Of a stretch of DNA of 5,211 bases, positions 1-4,924 are shown one piece after another; the stretch's first letter is position 1, and every line of letters begins with the position of its first letter. The position numbers and the translations under genes were made by a program. The DNA is from JBAROU01 sp049642385. Lineage in GTDB: Bacteria; Chloroflexota; Dehalococcoidia; DSTF01; RBG-16-68-14. Under the pieces are notes generated by a model. It was not told the origin of the DNA. It saw only the letters and a list, made by a program, of their open reading frames with translations, and made no database searches. The stretch covers positions 1 to 5,211 of the forward strand of contig JBAROU010000001.1 in NCBI GenBank assembly GCA_049642385.1, read 5' to 3'.

Positions 1-1
1 A

Positions 2-1936
2 TCATGTTCCGAGCCTCACTGTATGCGGCTTGTGCGACGTATCGATCGCCACGTCGCCCGCCGCCTCCATGCTGTCCAGCGCCTTGTTGACGGTGTGCTC
101 GCCGAGGTCGTGGGTCTTCTTGCACCACAAACGCAACTCCGGCTTCCCCATCTCGCCGTGCCGCTCCAGCCCCTGCCGAATCGCAACGATGCCGGCATCC
201 GTCTTTGTTGGCCGGCCCCCCGCGTCGGGAAAGTAGATCACGTCGGGGTCGGCAGCGCCGAAGACCGTGCCGCCATCGCGGTTCACGACGTCCAGCGTCA
301 GCTCGGTGGCCGTATCGTCTCGGTCCTTGGCCGCCCACACCGTCACACGCTCCAGCGTCCGCCGGTCGGCTGCGCGCTTGACGTGCAGCGTGAAGATCGT
401 GTCTGCCAAGTCCTTCCAGCGAGTCGCACCCGCCACGCGCTGTGTGGGCCAGTTGATCGCCTTCCCTTGGGTGCGCTTCCTCGCGTTGACCAACACCAAC
501 ACGGCGGGGGTTGGCTCGAACTGATCTTGGAAGGCGCGCAAGACTCGGTAAAACCGCTCCGCGACGTCCGGGTTGCTGATCTCGGCGTCGCCGAGAAGCT
601 GATCTCTGGTGTCGATGATCAGGAGCGACAACGGGCGCTTCGCCCGCCGTTCCGCCTCTTTACCATGCTTCAGCAGCGCCAGACGGCCTGCGTCGGTCAG
701 GATGTTGATCGGCGAGCTTCGGCAATCGACCACATACGGATAGCCATACGCTGTTCGCAGCTTGTCGAACATCGCCTCGGGATCAGACTGTCGCTTGCGC
801 GCGGCAACGCTCGCCAGGCCCCGATAGAGGAGTGCGAAGCGGCGTCGGAGGCGCGGCGCACCCATCTGCCCGTCGAGCAGCACGACTGCGCCTCGCTGCA
901 CACGGCGATCGGCGAGACGTGCGCCAGCGTGCACGTGTGACGCGATGGCTTCAGCGAGGAACGACTTCCCTTGCCCTTCGTCATCGACGAGGAGCGCGAT
1001 CTGGTCGCGCATGATCAGCCGGTCAACGATCGGCGTCGGCGGCGTGTCCGGCGCGTCGAAGTCCACCGGCTCACCGCCGATAGCATCGCTAGCATCGCCC
1101 GCACGGGCTGTGACGACGTGGCGCATCGTGCGCTCGCCATAGGTCTCGTTGCCTCGCCACTCGTCCCACTTCGGGCGCAGCAAGCCGCTCCGCCTGTACA
1201 GCCGGTCGATGCGCTCGGCATCGCGGTTCGTCCAGAACGCGAGCCGCCTGCACAGCGCGAGGTCGGCTTCGCTGTCCGACTCGTACCCCGTCCTGTCGCC
1301 CACCCACAACCGCCGGAACGCTTCGCCGTTCTTCGCACGCTGCGCTTTCGCGATCAGCTCGTCGTCTGTGTGTTGCGCCGCCTGTTCGTAGCCGTCTCTA
1401 GGCTCTGGCTCTCGCTTTGCGAACAGGCGCTCGTGGAGCGCGTCGATCTCGGCCTGTCGGTCGTGGATGTCTCGTGGCGTATTCGGCAGATGTTGGCCGG
1501 TCATAACGAAATACCGGCCGGTGTCGTACACCTCCACCTGGCGTCGGTCCTTGAGCTTCTTGACGCGGTTACCAGGCGGCAGCTTCGCGCGGCAGATGAT
1601 ATGGACGCCCTCGCCGCTCTGCGACACCTCCGCGTAACTGTTCAGGTCATTGATGATCGCTCGCGCCCACTTCTCGATCTGGCCGGTCTCGGGGTCTCGG
1701 CAGTGGTCGAGGTCGACGCCGCAATACTCGTCTTGCTCGGTGAAGACGAAGCCGGTACCCGCGAAGCCCTCGGCGTCACGCGCTTGCTGGCGCGTGAGCC
1801 AGGTGCTCGGGTCGGTCGTGCTCGCGAGCTGGCCGTCAGGCTGATACGGCACCTTCGTGGCCTTACCGTTGCGCTGCTCGATGCGATAGACCACCCACTG
1901 ATCGAGATCGCGAAGTTCGCGCGGGATAGCGCTCAT
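2..1936 (-). CDS. NrS-1-like primase-polymerase/helicase (element replication protein)
   Basis: A 644-residue replication protein that should synthesise primers or DNA and unwind DNA for autonomous replication of the element. Residues about 1-175 match the primase-polymerase-like N-terminus of this family: QWVVYRIEQ near 13-21, acidic pair D75 and D77 in GVDLDHC, SGEGVHI (107-113) and YDTGRYFVMTGQ (137-148), so the acidic pair and other motifs typical of the family are intact. Residues 239-259 carry the helix-binding signature (DAERIDRLYRRSGL...KWDE). A RecA/RepA-type ATPase follows, with Walker A DDEGQGKS (318-325; K324) and a Walker B strand LSLLIID ending at D442. Residues about 580-633 look like a winged helix. 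The start at 1936 is chosen over an in-frame ATG at 1990 because AAGGAG lies 8 nt upstream and MSAIPRELR is the usual family N-terminus. The ATG overlaps the previous stop (ATGA), implying coupled translation. The family assignment is by motif recognition; whether it has polymerase as well as primase activity is inferred. Confidence 0.9.
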   Translation of the reverse strand: MSAIPRELRDLDQWVVYRIEQRNGKATKVPYQPDGQLASTTDPSTWLTRQQARDAEGFAGTGFVFTEQDEYCGVDLDHCRDPETGQIEKWARAIINDLNSYAEVSQSGEGVHIICRAKLPPGNRVKKLKDRRQVEVYDTGRYFVMTGQHLPNTPRDIHDRQAEIDALHERLFAKREPEPRDGYEQAAQHTDDELIAKAQRAKNGEAFRRLWVGDRTGYESDSEADLALCRRLAFWTNRDAERIDRLYRRSGLLRPKWDEWRGNETYGERTMRHVVTARAGDASDAIGGEPVDFDAPDTPPTPIVDRLIMRDQIALLVDDEGQGKSFLAEAIASHVHAGARLADRRVQRGAVVLLDGQMGAPRLRRRFALLYRGLASVAARKRQSDPEAMFDKLRTAYGYPYVVDCRSSPINILTDAGRLALLKHGKEAERRAKRPLSLLIIDTRDQLLGDAEISNPDVAERFYRVLRAFQDQFEPTPAVLVLVNARKRTQGKAINWPTQRVAGATRWKDLADTIFTLHVKRAADRRTLERVTVWAAKDRDDTATELTLDVVNRDGGTVFGAADPDVIYFPDAGGRPTKTDAGIVAIRQGLERHGEMGKPELRLWCKKTHDLGEHTVNKALDSMEAAGDVAIDTSHKPHTVRLGT

Positions 1937-2112
1937 ACTCGCCGCTCCTTGACGACGACGCGGCGACACCGACACTCGCCAGTACCGCATCGCGAGCCCG
2001 GCACACTCGCGGCGGCTGCTGTGTGGGTGACAAGCGCGACGGTCTCGGAACGCTGTTCCTGGATGACCTTTGGAATGCCCCGTGGCCGTGTTATAATGAT
2101 GGACTTCGACAT
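1933..2112 (-). CDS. Small hypothetical protein (59 aa) with a Cys-rich C-terminus
   Basis: I do not recognise this protein. It starts MSKSIIITRPRGIPKVI and ends in a basic, cysteine-containing tail with C42-x4-C47-x-C49, followed by R50, R51 and VVVKERRV. H30 lies 12 residues before the first cysteine, so a small metal-binding site is possible but not shown. The start at 2112 has an excellent ribosome binding site, GGAGG, 6 nt upstream; a longer reading from 2181 has no such support. Its TGA overlaps the ATG of the primase-helicase (ATGA), so the two are probably translationally coupled. The position suggests a replication accessory or regulator, but this is inference. There is no signal peptide or membrane segment. 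Confidence 0.72.
   Translation of the reverse strand: MSKSIIITRPRGIPKVIQEQRSETVALVTHTAAAASVPGSRCGTGECRCRRVVVKERRV
1945..1950 (-). promoter_or_regulatory. Ribosome binding site deciding the primase start
   Basis: AAGGAG on the minus strand, 8 nt before the ATG at 1936. It lies inside the last codons of the upstream 59-residue gene. It supports initiation at 1936; the in-frame ATG at 1990 would place 18 extra residues, unlike the family, inside the upstream gene. Confidence 0.85.
2070..2097 (+). promoter_or_regulatory. Candidate antisense promoter inside the operon
   Basis: TTGGAA (2070-2075), a 16-bp spacer and a perfect TATAAT (2092-2097) on the plus strand, inside the 59-aa gene. It would make RNA antisense to the 92-aa and HTH genes. 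The -35 is only partial and no plus-strand gene follows, so it may be chance from the Ile-Ile-Ile codons of the gene. Confidence 0.25.
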
Positions 2113-2118
2113 TTCGTA

Positions 2119-2123
2119 CCTCC
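2119..2123 (-). promoter_or_regulatory. Strong ribosome binding site of the 59-aa gene
   Basis: GGAGG on the minus strand with a 6-nt spacer (TACGAA) to the ATG at 2112. It is the strongest Shine-Dalgarno sequence in the operon and the main evidence that this short reading frame is a gene and that it starts at 2112. Confidence 0.8.
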
Positions 2124-2152
2124 GATGCGAAATTGTCGATGCCGTCCTCGAG

Positions 2153-2176
2153 GTCGCCCGCCTAGACGCGGGCGGC
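2153..2176 (-). repeat. Intergenic stem-loop between the two small genes
   Basis: The stem CGCCCGC (2155-2161) pairs with GCGGGCG (2168-2174) around a 6-nt loop, and extends to 9 bp with one wobble pair. It overlaps the last codons (2184 is the stop, just upstream) only at a distance of 8 nt and lies 30 nt before the next ribosome binding site. No U-run follows on the minus strand, so it is not a standard terminator; an RNA processing or stabilising element is possible. Confidence 0.4.
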
Positions 2177-2183
2177 TTCATGG

Positions 2184-2462
2184 TCAGGCGGCACCTTTCC
2201 CGTTACGTCGTCCCCTGCTCGTTGCCTCTCGCTCGCCCCAAAGCGCAAGCGGAACACCTCGATGGCGTTTGAGGGCCATCGCCTTGCCCCACGCGCTAGC
2301 ACCGCCGGGGAACGAGCGCGATGCGGCGACGCCCGCTCGACGGCCGGCGTCGGGGTCCTTCGCATGAAGCGCGTGGGCAGCTTTGGTGGCGCGGAGCTTG
2401 CGCATCGTGCGGCGCTGCCGGTCGAGGAAGTCCAGGACGGCGAGCGGTAGATCACTCGCCAC
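2184..2462 (-). CDS. Small basic hypothetical protein (92 aa)
   Basis: I do not recognise this protein. It starts at GTG (2462) with AAGGCGG 7 nt upstream, one mismatch from a full Shine-Dalgarno. The N-terminal part (LPLAVLDFLDRQRRTMRKLR, residues 5-24) looks like an amphipathic helix. The middle contains SRSFPGGASAWGKAMALKRHRG (residues 48-69), and the tail from residue 77 is strongly Arg/Gly-rich. A nucleic-acid-binding role would fit the charge, but no known domain is seen. The start overlaps the 3' end of the upstream HTH gene by 11 nt in another frame, a typical compact operon arrangement. The competing frame (ATG at 2455) gives a Ser/Pro/Arg-rich product typical of a shadow. No transmembrane segment or signal peptide is visible. 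Confidence 0.65.
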   Translation of the reverse strand: MASDLPLAVLDFLDRQRRTMRKLRATKAAHALHAKDPDAGRRAGVAASRSFPGGASAWGKAMALKRHRGVPLALWGEREATSRGRRNGKGAA

Positions 2463-2613
2463 GGCTGACCCGCCTTAGCTCGCGTGAGTCAAACCGGCGC
2501 CACCCGCCACGGGGCCGGTATGCGCGGACGTAGCCGCGACGCTCCCACGCACGGAGCGTCTGTTCGTGTACGCCGAGGTATCGCGCCGCTTCGCTGATCG
2601 TTAGATAAGACAA
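2452..2613 (-). CDS. MerR/excisionase-type HTH protein (putative recombination directionality factor)
   Basis: A 53-residue single-domain DNA-binding protein. SYLTISEAARYLGVHEQTL (residues 2-20) is the classic winged-HTH opening of the excisionase/MerR family; RAWERRGYV (21-29) is the recognition-helix end and turn, and GGWRRFDSREL (36-46) is the wing and final helix. Proteins of this size next to a tyrosine recombinase usually act as excisionases or as small regulators of the element's replication operon. The only available start in this frame is TTG at 2613, since the frame is closed upstream by a TGA with no ATG or GTG between; a GGAAGG lies 12 nt upstream, rather far, inside the leader hairpin. 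It is the first gene of the operon leading to the primase. Excisionase versus repressor/activator cannot be told from sequence alone. Confidence 0.82.
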   Translation of the reverse strand: MSYLTISEAARYLGVHEQTLRAWERRGYVRAYRPRGGWRRFDSRELRRVSRGE

Positions 2614-2669
2614 AGCCGGGGGGAACCTTCCTGCTGGGCATGCCCAGCACGTCGGATCCTTCCCCGGCT
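2614..2669 (-). repeat. Long leader hairpin abutting the HTH gene start
   Basis: The outer arms AGCCGGGG (2614-2621) and CCCCGGCT (2662-2669) flank an 18-bp perfect palindrome, TGCTGGGCATGCCCAGCA (2632-2649), on nearly the same centre; the segments between are only partly complementary. On the minus-strand transcript the stem ends exactly at the TTG start codon and is followed by TTTGTCTT, a weak U-rich tail. It could attenuate or terminate transcripts from the integrase gene or the operon promoter, hide the GGAAGG ribosome site (2626-2631), or, as DNA, bind a dimeric protein. Confidence 0.7.
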
Positions 2670-2671
2670 GT

Positions 2672-2708
2672 CGTGAACGTCACGCAGTCCGGCTATTCGG
2701 TTGTCACG
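2672..2708. repeat. Possible operator: inverted and direct repeats near the operon promoter
   Basis: CGTGA-ACG-TCACG (2672-2684) is a 5-bp inverted repeat with a 3-bp spacer, and GTCACG recurs at 2679-2684 and 2703-2708, 24 bp apart, just downstream of the -10. Such repeats at the start of transcription could bind the element's HTH protein or another repressor. The repeats are short, so chance is not excluded. Confidence 0.35.
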
Positions 2709-2710
2709 TC

Positions 2711-2739
2711 ATACTAGCGAACGCCTTAGCTTCTGTCAA
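2711..2739 (-). promoter_or_regulatory. Sigma-70-like promoter of the xis-primase operon
   Basis: On the minus strand, a perfect -35 TTGACA (2734-2739), a 17-bp spacer and a -10 TAGTAT (2711-2716, 4 of 6 consensus). Transcription would start near 2704, giving a leader of about 90 nt that contains the 56-nt hairpin. It lies just past the integrase stop codon, so the xis-primase operon can be controlled separately from int. Confidence 0.7.
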
Positions 2740-2748
2740 GTTCTCGTC

Positions 2749-3777
2749 TTAGTCTCGTTTACTCGTCGCTTTGCGGTAGCTCGCGATGGCTCGCTTGGTG
2801 GCCGTCTGTTTGGTGTACCTTTCGACCATCCGGCTCCCTGGCGTCCAGCCGCCGAGCCGTCGTAGTTCGCCCTCTTGTACGCCGCTATCCGACAGCGCGG
2901 TCGCCCACGTGTGCCGGAGCGCGTGTGGGCGAAACCCGTCGGGGTCGAGCCCTGCTTCTTGTGCGCGGCGTCGGAGCATCAGATACAGGCCGCTCTTGCC
3001 AATCCTGCCCCCGCCCTGGTGACTGATAAAGAGCGCGTCGCTCCTGTCCCACTCCGACTTTCGGCGTTCGTACTGCTTGCGCCGGTTCAGGTAGACGTTG
3101 ATCGCGCGCATCGTCTCGGGTGTAAGCGGCGCGAACGCTTCATTACCGCCCTTGCGCGTGATCGAGATGCCCGGGTCGCGCCACTCGATGTGTTCGATGT
3201 TCGCGTTCCGTAACTCCATCGACCGCAGCCCGCCCCACCGCAACGTCAGGATGATCGCGCGGTCGCGCAGGCCCCACAAGGTCTTGTCTCGTTTACACAC
3301 CGCGAGGAGCTTGTCGATGTCTTCGTCGCGGAGGATGGGCGTGGTCTGTTCGGGCACTTTCGGCGGCGAGATTTTCGCCATCGGAGTGCTGGTGATCTCC
3401 CCGTCCTCATGCAAGTATTTGAAGAACTGCTGCGCCCCCGCGAAGTCCGCGCGTAACGAGGCCGGCTTGACGCCGGACGCGCGGATAGCGACGAGCCACA
3501 TTTCGACATGTTCCCGCCGGATCGCCTGGAGCCCTTTCATCCCCTTAGCTTGTAGGAACGTCAGGAGCTTCGTCGCGCTCCGGGTGTAGTTGTCCACCGT
3601 GCCGGCCGCGCGTTTGACGCCCAGCGAGCCGCGGAACTTGTGGACGGCTAGCTCGAAGTCCTCACAGAGAGCTACACTCCCGGTTTGTGTGTCGGTTTCA
3701 GATTGTAAGTGTTGTTTTGGGCGTGCGGATGCTCGCCCACTCGATACGCTTGCTCGTGTTAGTTTACGTGTCGCCAT
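2749..3777 (-). CDS. int: Tyrosine recombinase (site-specific integrase)
   Basis: A 342-residue phage-type integrase that catalyses integration, and with an excisionase excision, at the adjacent tRNA-Phe gene. Residues about 36-130 form the SAM-like core-binding domain (TVDNYTRSATKLLTFL, then LQAIRREHVEMWL). The catalytic domain has a complete active site: R185 in GGLRSMEL, K209 in ITRKGG, H285 and R288 in PHALRHTWAT, W311 in GGWTPG (Trp in place of the second His, as in Cre) and nucleophile Y321 in VERYTK. The first ~30 residues are basic and Ser-rich, possibly an arm-type DNA-binding tail. The start at 3777 is chosen because GGAG lies 5 nt upstream; the in-frame ATG at 3828 would translate the tRNA 3' end (VRVRPSAPF, a familiar artefact). 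No promoter fits in the 18 bp between tRNA and gene, so read-through from the tRNA promoter is likely. Confidence 0.95.
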   Translation of the reverse strand: MATRKLTRASVSSGRASARPKQHLQSETDTQTGSVALCEDFELAVHKFRGSLGVKRAAGTVDNYTRSATKLLTFLQAKGMKGLQAIRREHVEMWLVAIRASGVKPASLRADFAGAQQFFKYLHEDGEITSTPMAKISPPKVPEQTTPILRDEDIDKLLAVCKRDKTLWGLRDRAIILTLRWGGLRSMELRNANIEHIEWRDPGISITRKGGNEAFAPLTPETMRAINVYLNRRKQYERRKSEWDRSDALFISHQGGGRIGKSGLYLMLRRRAQEAGLDPDGFRPHALRHTWATALSDSGVQEGELRRLGGWTPGSRMVERYTKQTATKRAIASYRKATSKRD

Positions 3778-3782
3778 CGTAT

Positions 3783-3786
3783 CTCC
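3783..3786 (-). promoter_or_regulatory. Ribosome binding site deciding the integrase start
   Basis: GGAG on the minus strand with a 5-nt spacer to the ATG at 3777. It lies between the tRNA CCA end and the integrase, and rules in favour of the 342-residue form rather than one starting inside the tRNA. Confidence 0.75.
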
Positions 3787-3795
3787 GATCTTGAA

Positions 3796-3840
3796 TGGTG
3801 CCGAGGGGCGGACTCGAACCGCCGACACCTACATTTTCAG
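3796..3840. other. Inferred attachment site (att) at the tRNA-Phe 3' end
   Basis: A tyrosine recombinase gene directly abutting a tRNA 3' end marks the usual integration target of this family, with the crossover inside the 3' half of the tRNA (anticodon loop or T-arm to CCA). The matching second copy is not in this window and should lie left of position 1, so the exact core length is unknown and the coordinates given are simply the 3' half of the tRNA. Confidence 0.5.
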
Positions 3841-3871
3841 TGTAGTGCTCTACCAGCTGAGCTACCTCGGC
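3796..3871 (-). tRNA. tRNA-Phe (anticodon GAA)
   Basis: A complete 76-nt cloverleaf with encoded CCA. The acceptor stem GCCGAGG/CCTCGGC (3865-3871 with 3800-3806), D-arm GCTC/GAGC, anticodon stem CTACA/TGTAG with loop CTGAAAA (3834-3840; anticodon at 3836-3838), 5-nt variable loop, and T-stem GGCGG/CCGCC around TTCGAGT all pair. The discriminator base is A (3799). It reads phenylalanine codons TTC and TTT. The element's integrase begins 18 bp beyond the CCA, so this copy is probably a hybrid: the 5' part and promoter belong to the host, and the 3' end was restored by the element's attachment sequence. Confidence 0.97.
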
Positions 3872-3882
3872 ACCTGTCTCGC

Positions 3883-3912
3883 ATTCTAGCGGTGGCGTCT
3901 TTCGCCCAGCAA
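3883..3912 (-). promoter_or_regulatory. Promoter of tRNA-Phe
   Basis: On the minus strand, TTGCTG (3907-3912), an 18-bp spacer and TAGAAT (3883-3888, 5 of 6 consensus), ending 11 nt before the tRNA 5' end. It should also feed transcription into the integrase when the element is integrated. Confidence 0.6.
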
Positions 3913-3946
3913 GGCGACGCGCGTAGCGTGTAGCCACGTGCGTCGC

Positions 3947-3952
3947 TATACT
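3947..3952 (+). promoter_or_regulatory. -10 box for a leaderless transcript
   Basis: TATACT lies 7 nt before the ATG at 3960, so transcription would start at or next to the start codon. No Shine-Dalgarno sequence is present upstream of that ATG, which agrees with leaderless translation. No good -35 element is seen at the right spacing. Confidence 0.45.
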
Positions 3953-3959
3953 GGCGCGG

Positions 3960-4901
3960 ATGTCGACACTACTCATCGCATCACTCGCGTCTGGCGATGG
4001 CCGTACGACCGTCGCGGCCAGCCTCGGCGCGTCCCTTGCACAGGATGGCCTGCGCGTCCTGCTGCTGCGCGTCCGCTCCTCCTCCGACCCCGACGCTGCT
4101 GCCGAGGACGATGCGCGAGCGCTCGCCACCGTGCCCGGCTGCGCAGGCCGGGCCGCCGTCAGCGAACAGGATGCGCTGGCGCACGCTGCCGAGACGGATG
4201 TCTGCGTCATCGAAGCGCCCGCGGGCCCGCCCGGCGAGCTGGCGTCGCGCCTGTCCGCCAAGGTCATCCTCGTCGGCCAGGCGGCCGATGATCAGCGCCT
4301 GGCCGACCTAAAGACGACCGCCGCATCGTTCGGCGACGCGCTCGTCGGCGTGATCATCACGCGTCAGCCGGTGCGACGGCTTGCATCGGTACGCACAGCC
4401 CTCGAAGAGCGCGGCCTAACTAGCCTGGGCGTGCTTCCCGAGGACCGGCTGCTCGCTGGCCCAACCGTGCGCGAGCTCGCCGAGGCGCTCCACGCCTCGC
4501 CGCTGTTTGAGAACGGCGAGCAGGACGAAGCGGTCGAGCATGTCATGATCGGTCCCATCTCGTCTGATCCCGGTCAGCCGTACTTCCTCCAGCACGGCAG
4601 CAAGGCGGTCATCCATCGCTCCGATAAGATGGACCTCCACCTCGCAGCGCTCGCCACCGAGCCCGAATGCCTGATCCTTACCGGCGTCCAGCAGCCCAGC
4701 CCGTATCTCATCGACCGCCTCGCCGGCGGCGATCTCGAAATCACGGTGCTCCAAGTGCCTGCGACGACCTCGAACGCGGTCGAGGCGCTGGATGACCTGT
4801 ACACCAGCACGCGCTTCACCGGCCGCCGAAAGCTTGAGCGCGCAATCGAACTCTGCCGCGAGCACGTCGATATGGCGCGTTTGCGCGCCGCGCTCCGTTA
4901 G
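3960..4901 (+). CDS. BioD-like P-loop / DRTGG-domain protein
   Basis: A 313-residue cytoplasmic protein of the family often annotated as phosphotransacetylase N-terminal-like or DRTGG-domain protein; its exact function is unknown, with a nucleotide-sensing regulatory role usually supposed. Residues 1-190 are a BioD/dethiobiotin-synthetase-like P-loop fold: STLLIASLASGDGRTTVAASLG (2-23), a Walker B-like strand DVCVIEAPAGPP (80-91), and GVLPEDRLLAGPTVREL (157-173), typical just before the second domain. Residues about 195-285 are the DRTGG-type domain (AVIHRSDKMDLHLAAL, 216-231; LILTGVQQPSP, 238-248). The P-loop lysine is replaced by Arg (R15 in GDGRTT), so ATP hydrolysis may be altered or lost. 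The start matches the family N-terminus; it has no ribosome binding site and is probably leaderless. This gene belongs to the host chromosome, not the element. The phosphotransacetylase catalytic domain is absent. Confidence 0.82.
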   Translation: MSTLLIASLASGDGRTTVAASLGASLAQDGLRVLLLRVRSSSDPDAAAEDDARALATVPGCAGRAAVSEQDALAHAAETDVCVIEAPAGPPGELASRLSAKVILVGQAADDQRLADLKTTAASFGDALVGVIITRQPVRRLASVRTALEERGLTSLGVLPEDRLLAGPTVRELAEALHASPLFENGEQDEAVEHVMIGPISSDPGQPYFLQHGSKAVIHRSDKMDLHLAALATEPECLILTGVQQPSPYLIDRLAGGDLEITVLQVPATTSNAVEALDDLYTSTRFTGRRKLERAIELCREHVDMARLRAALR

Positions 4902-4924
4902 ATCCCTAAATACAACGCTCGTCG

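Noticed and set aside
1..40. Second attachment site at the left edge
   Set aside because: No match to the tRNA-Phe 3' end is seen here or anywhere else in the window.
23..940. 305-codon open frame on the plus strand
   Set aside because: Antisense to the helicase half of the primase gene, whose Walker and winged-helix motifs show the true frame.
1937..1990. Upstream ATG extending the primase by 18 residues
   Set aside because: The extension lies in the preceding gene, does not resemble the family N-terminus, and the ATG at 1936 has AAGGAG at ideal spacing.
971..2272. 433-codon open frame on the plus strand
   Set aside because: It lies antisense to the primase-helicase and both small genes, its product has no recognisable domain, and long shadow frames are expected in GC-rich coding DNA.
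2162..2455. 97-codon minus-strand frame starting with ATG
   Set aside because: It competes with the 92-aa frame but gives a Ser/Pro/Arg-rich product without a ribosome site; the GTG frame has AAGGCGG and better codon use.
2489..2683. 64-codon minus-strand frame across the leader hairpin
   Set aside because: It overlaps the clear HTH gene in another frame and translates the inverted repeat.
3778..3828. Upstream ATG extending the integrase by 17 residues
   Set aside because: It translates the tRNA 3' end, a common artefact; the ATG at 3777 has its own ribosome site.
3764..4267. 167-codon minus-strand frame
   Set aside because: It runs through the tRNA gene and antisense to the DRTGG-domain gene, and its product is low-complexity Ala/Ser/Arg.
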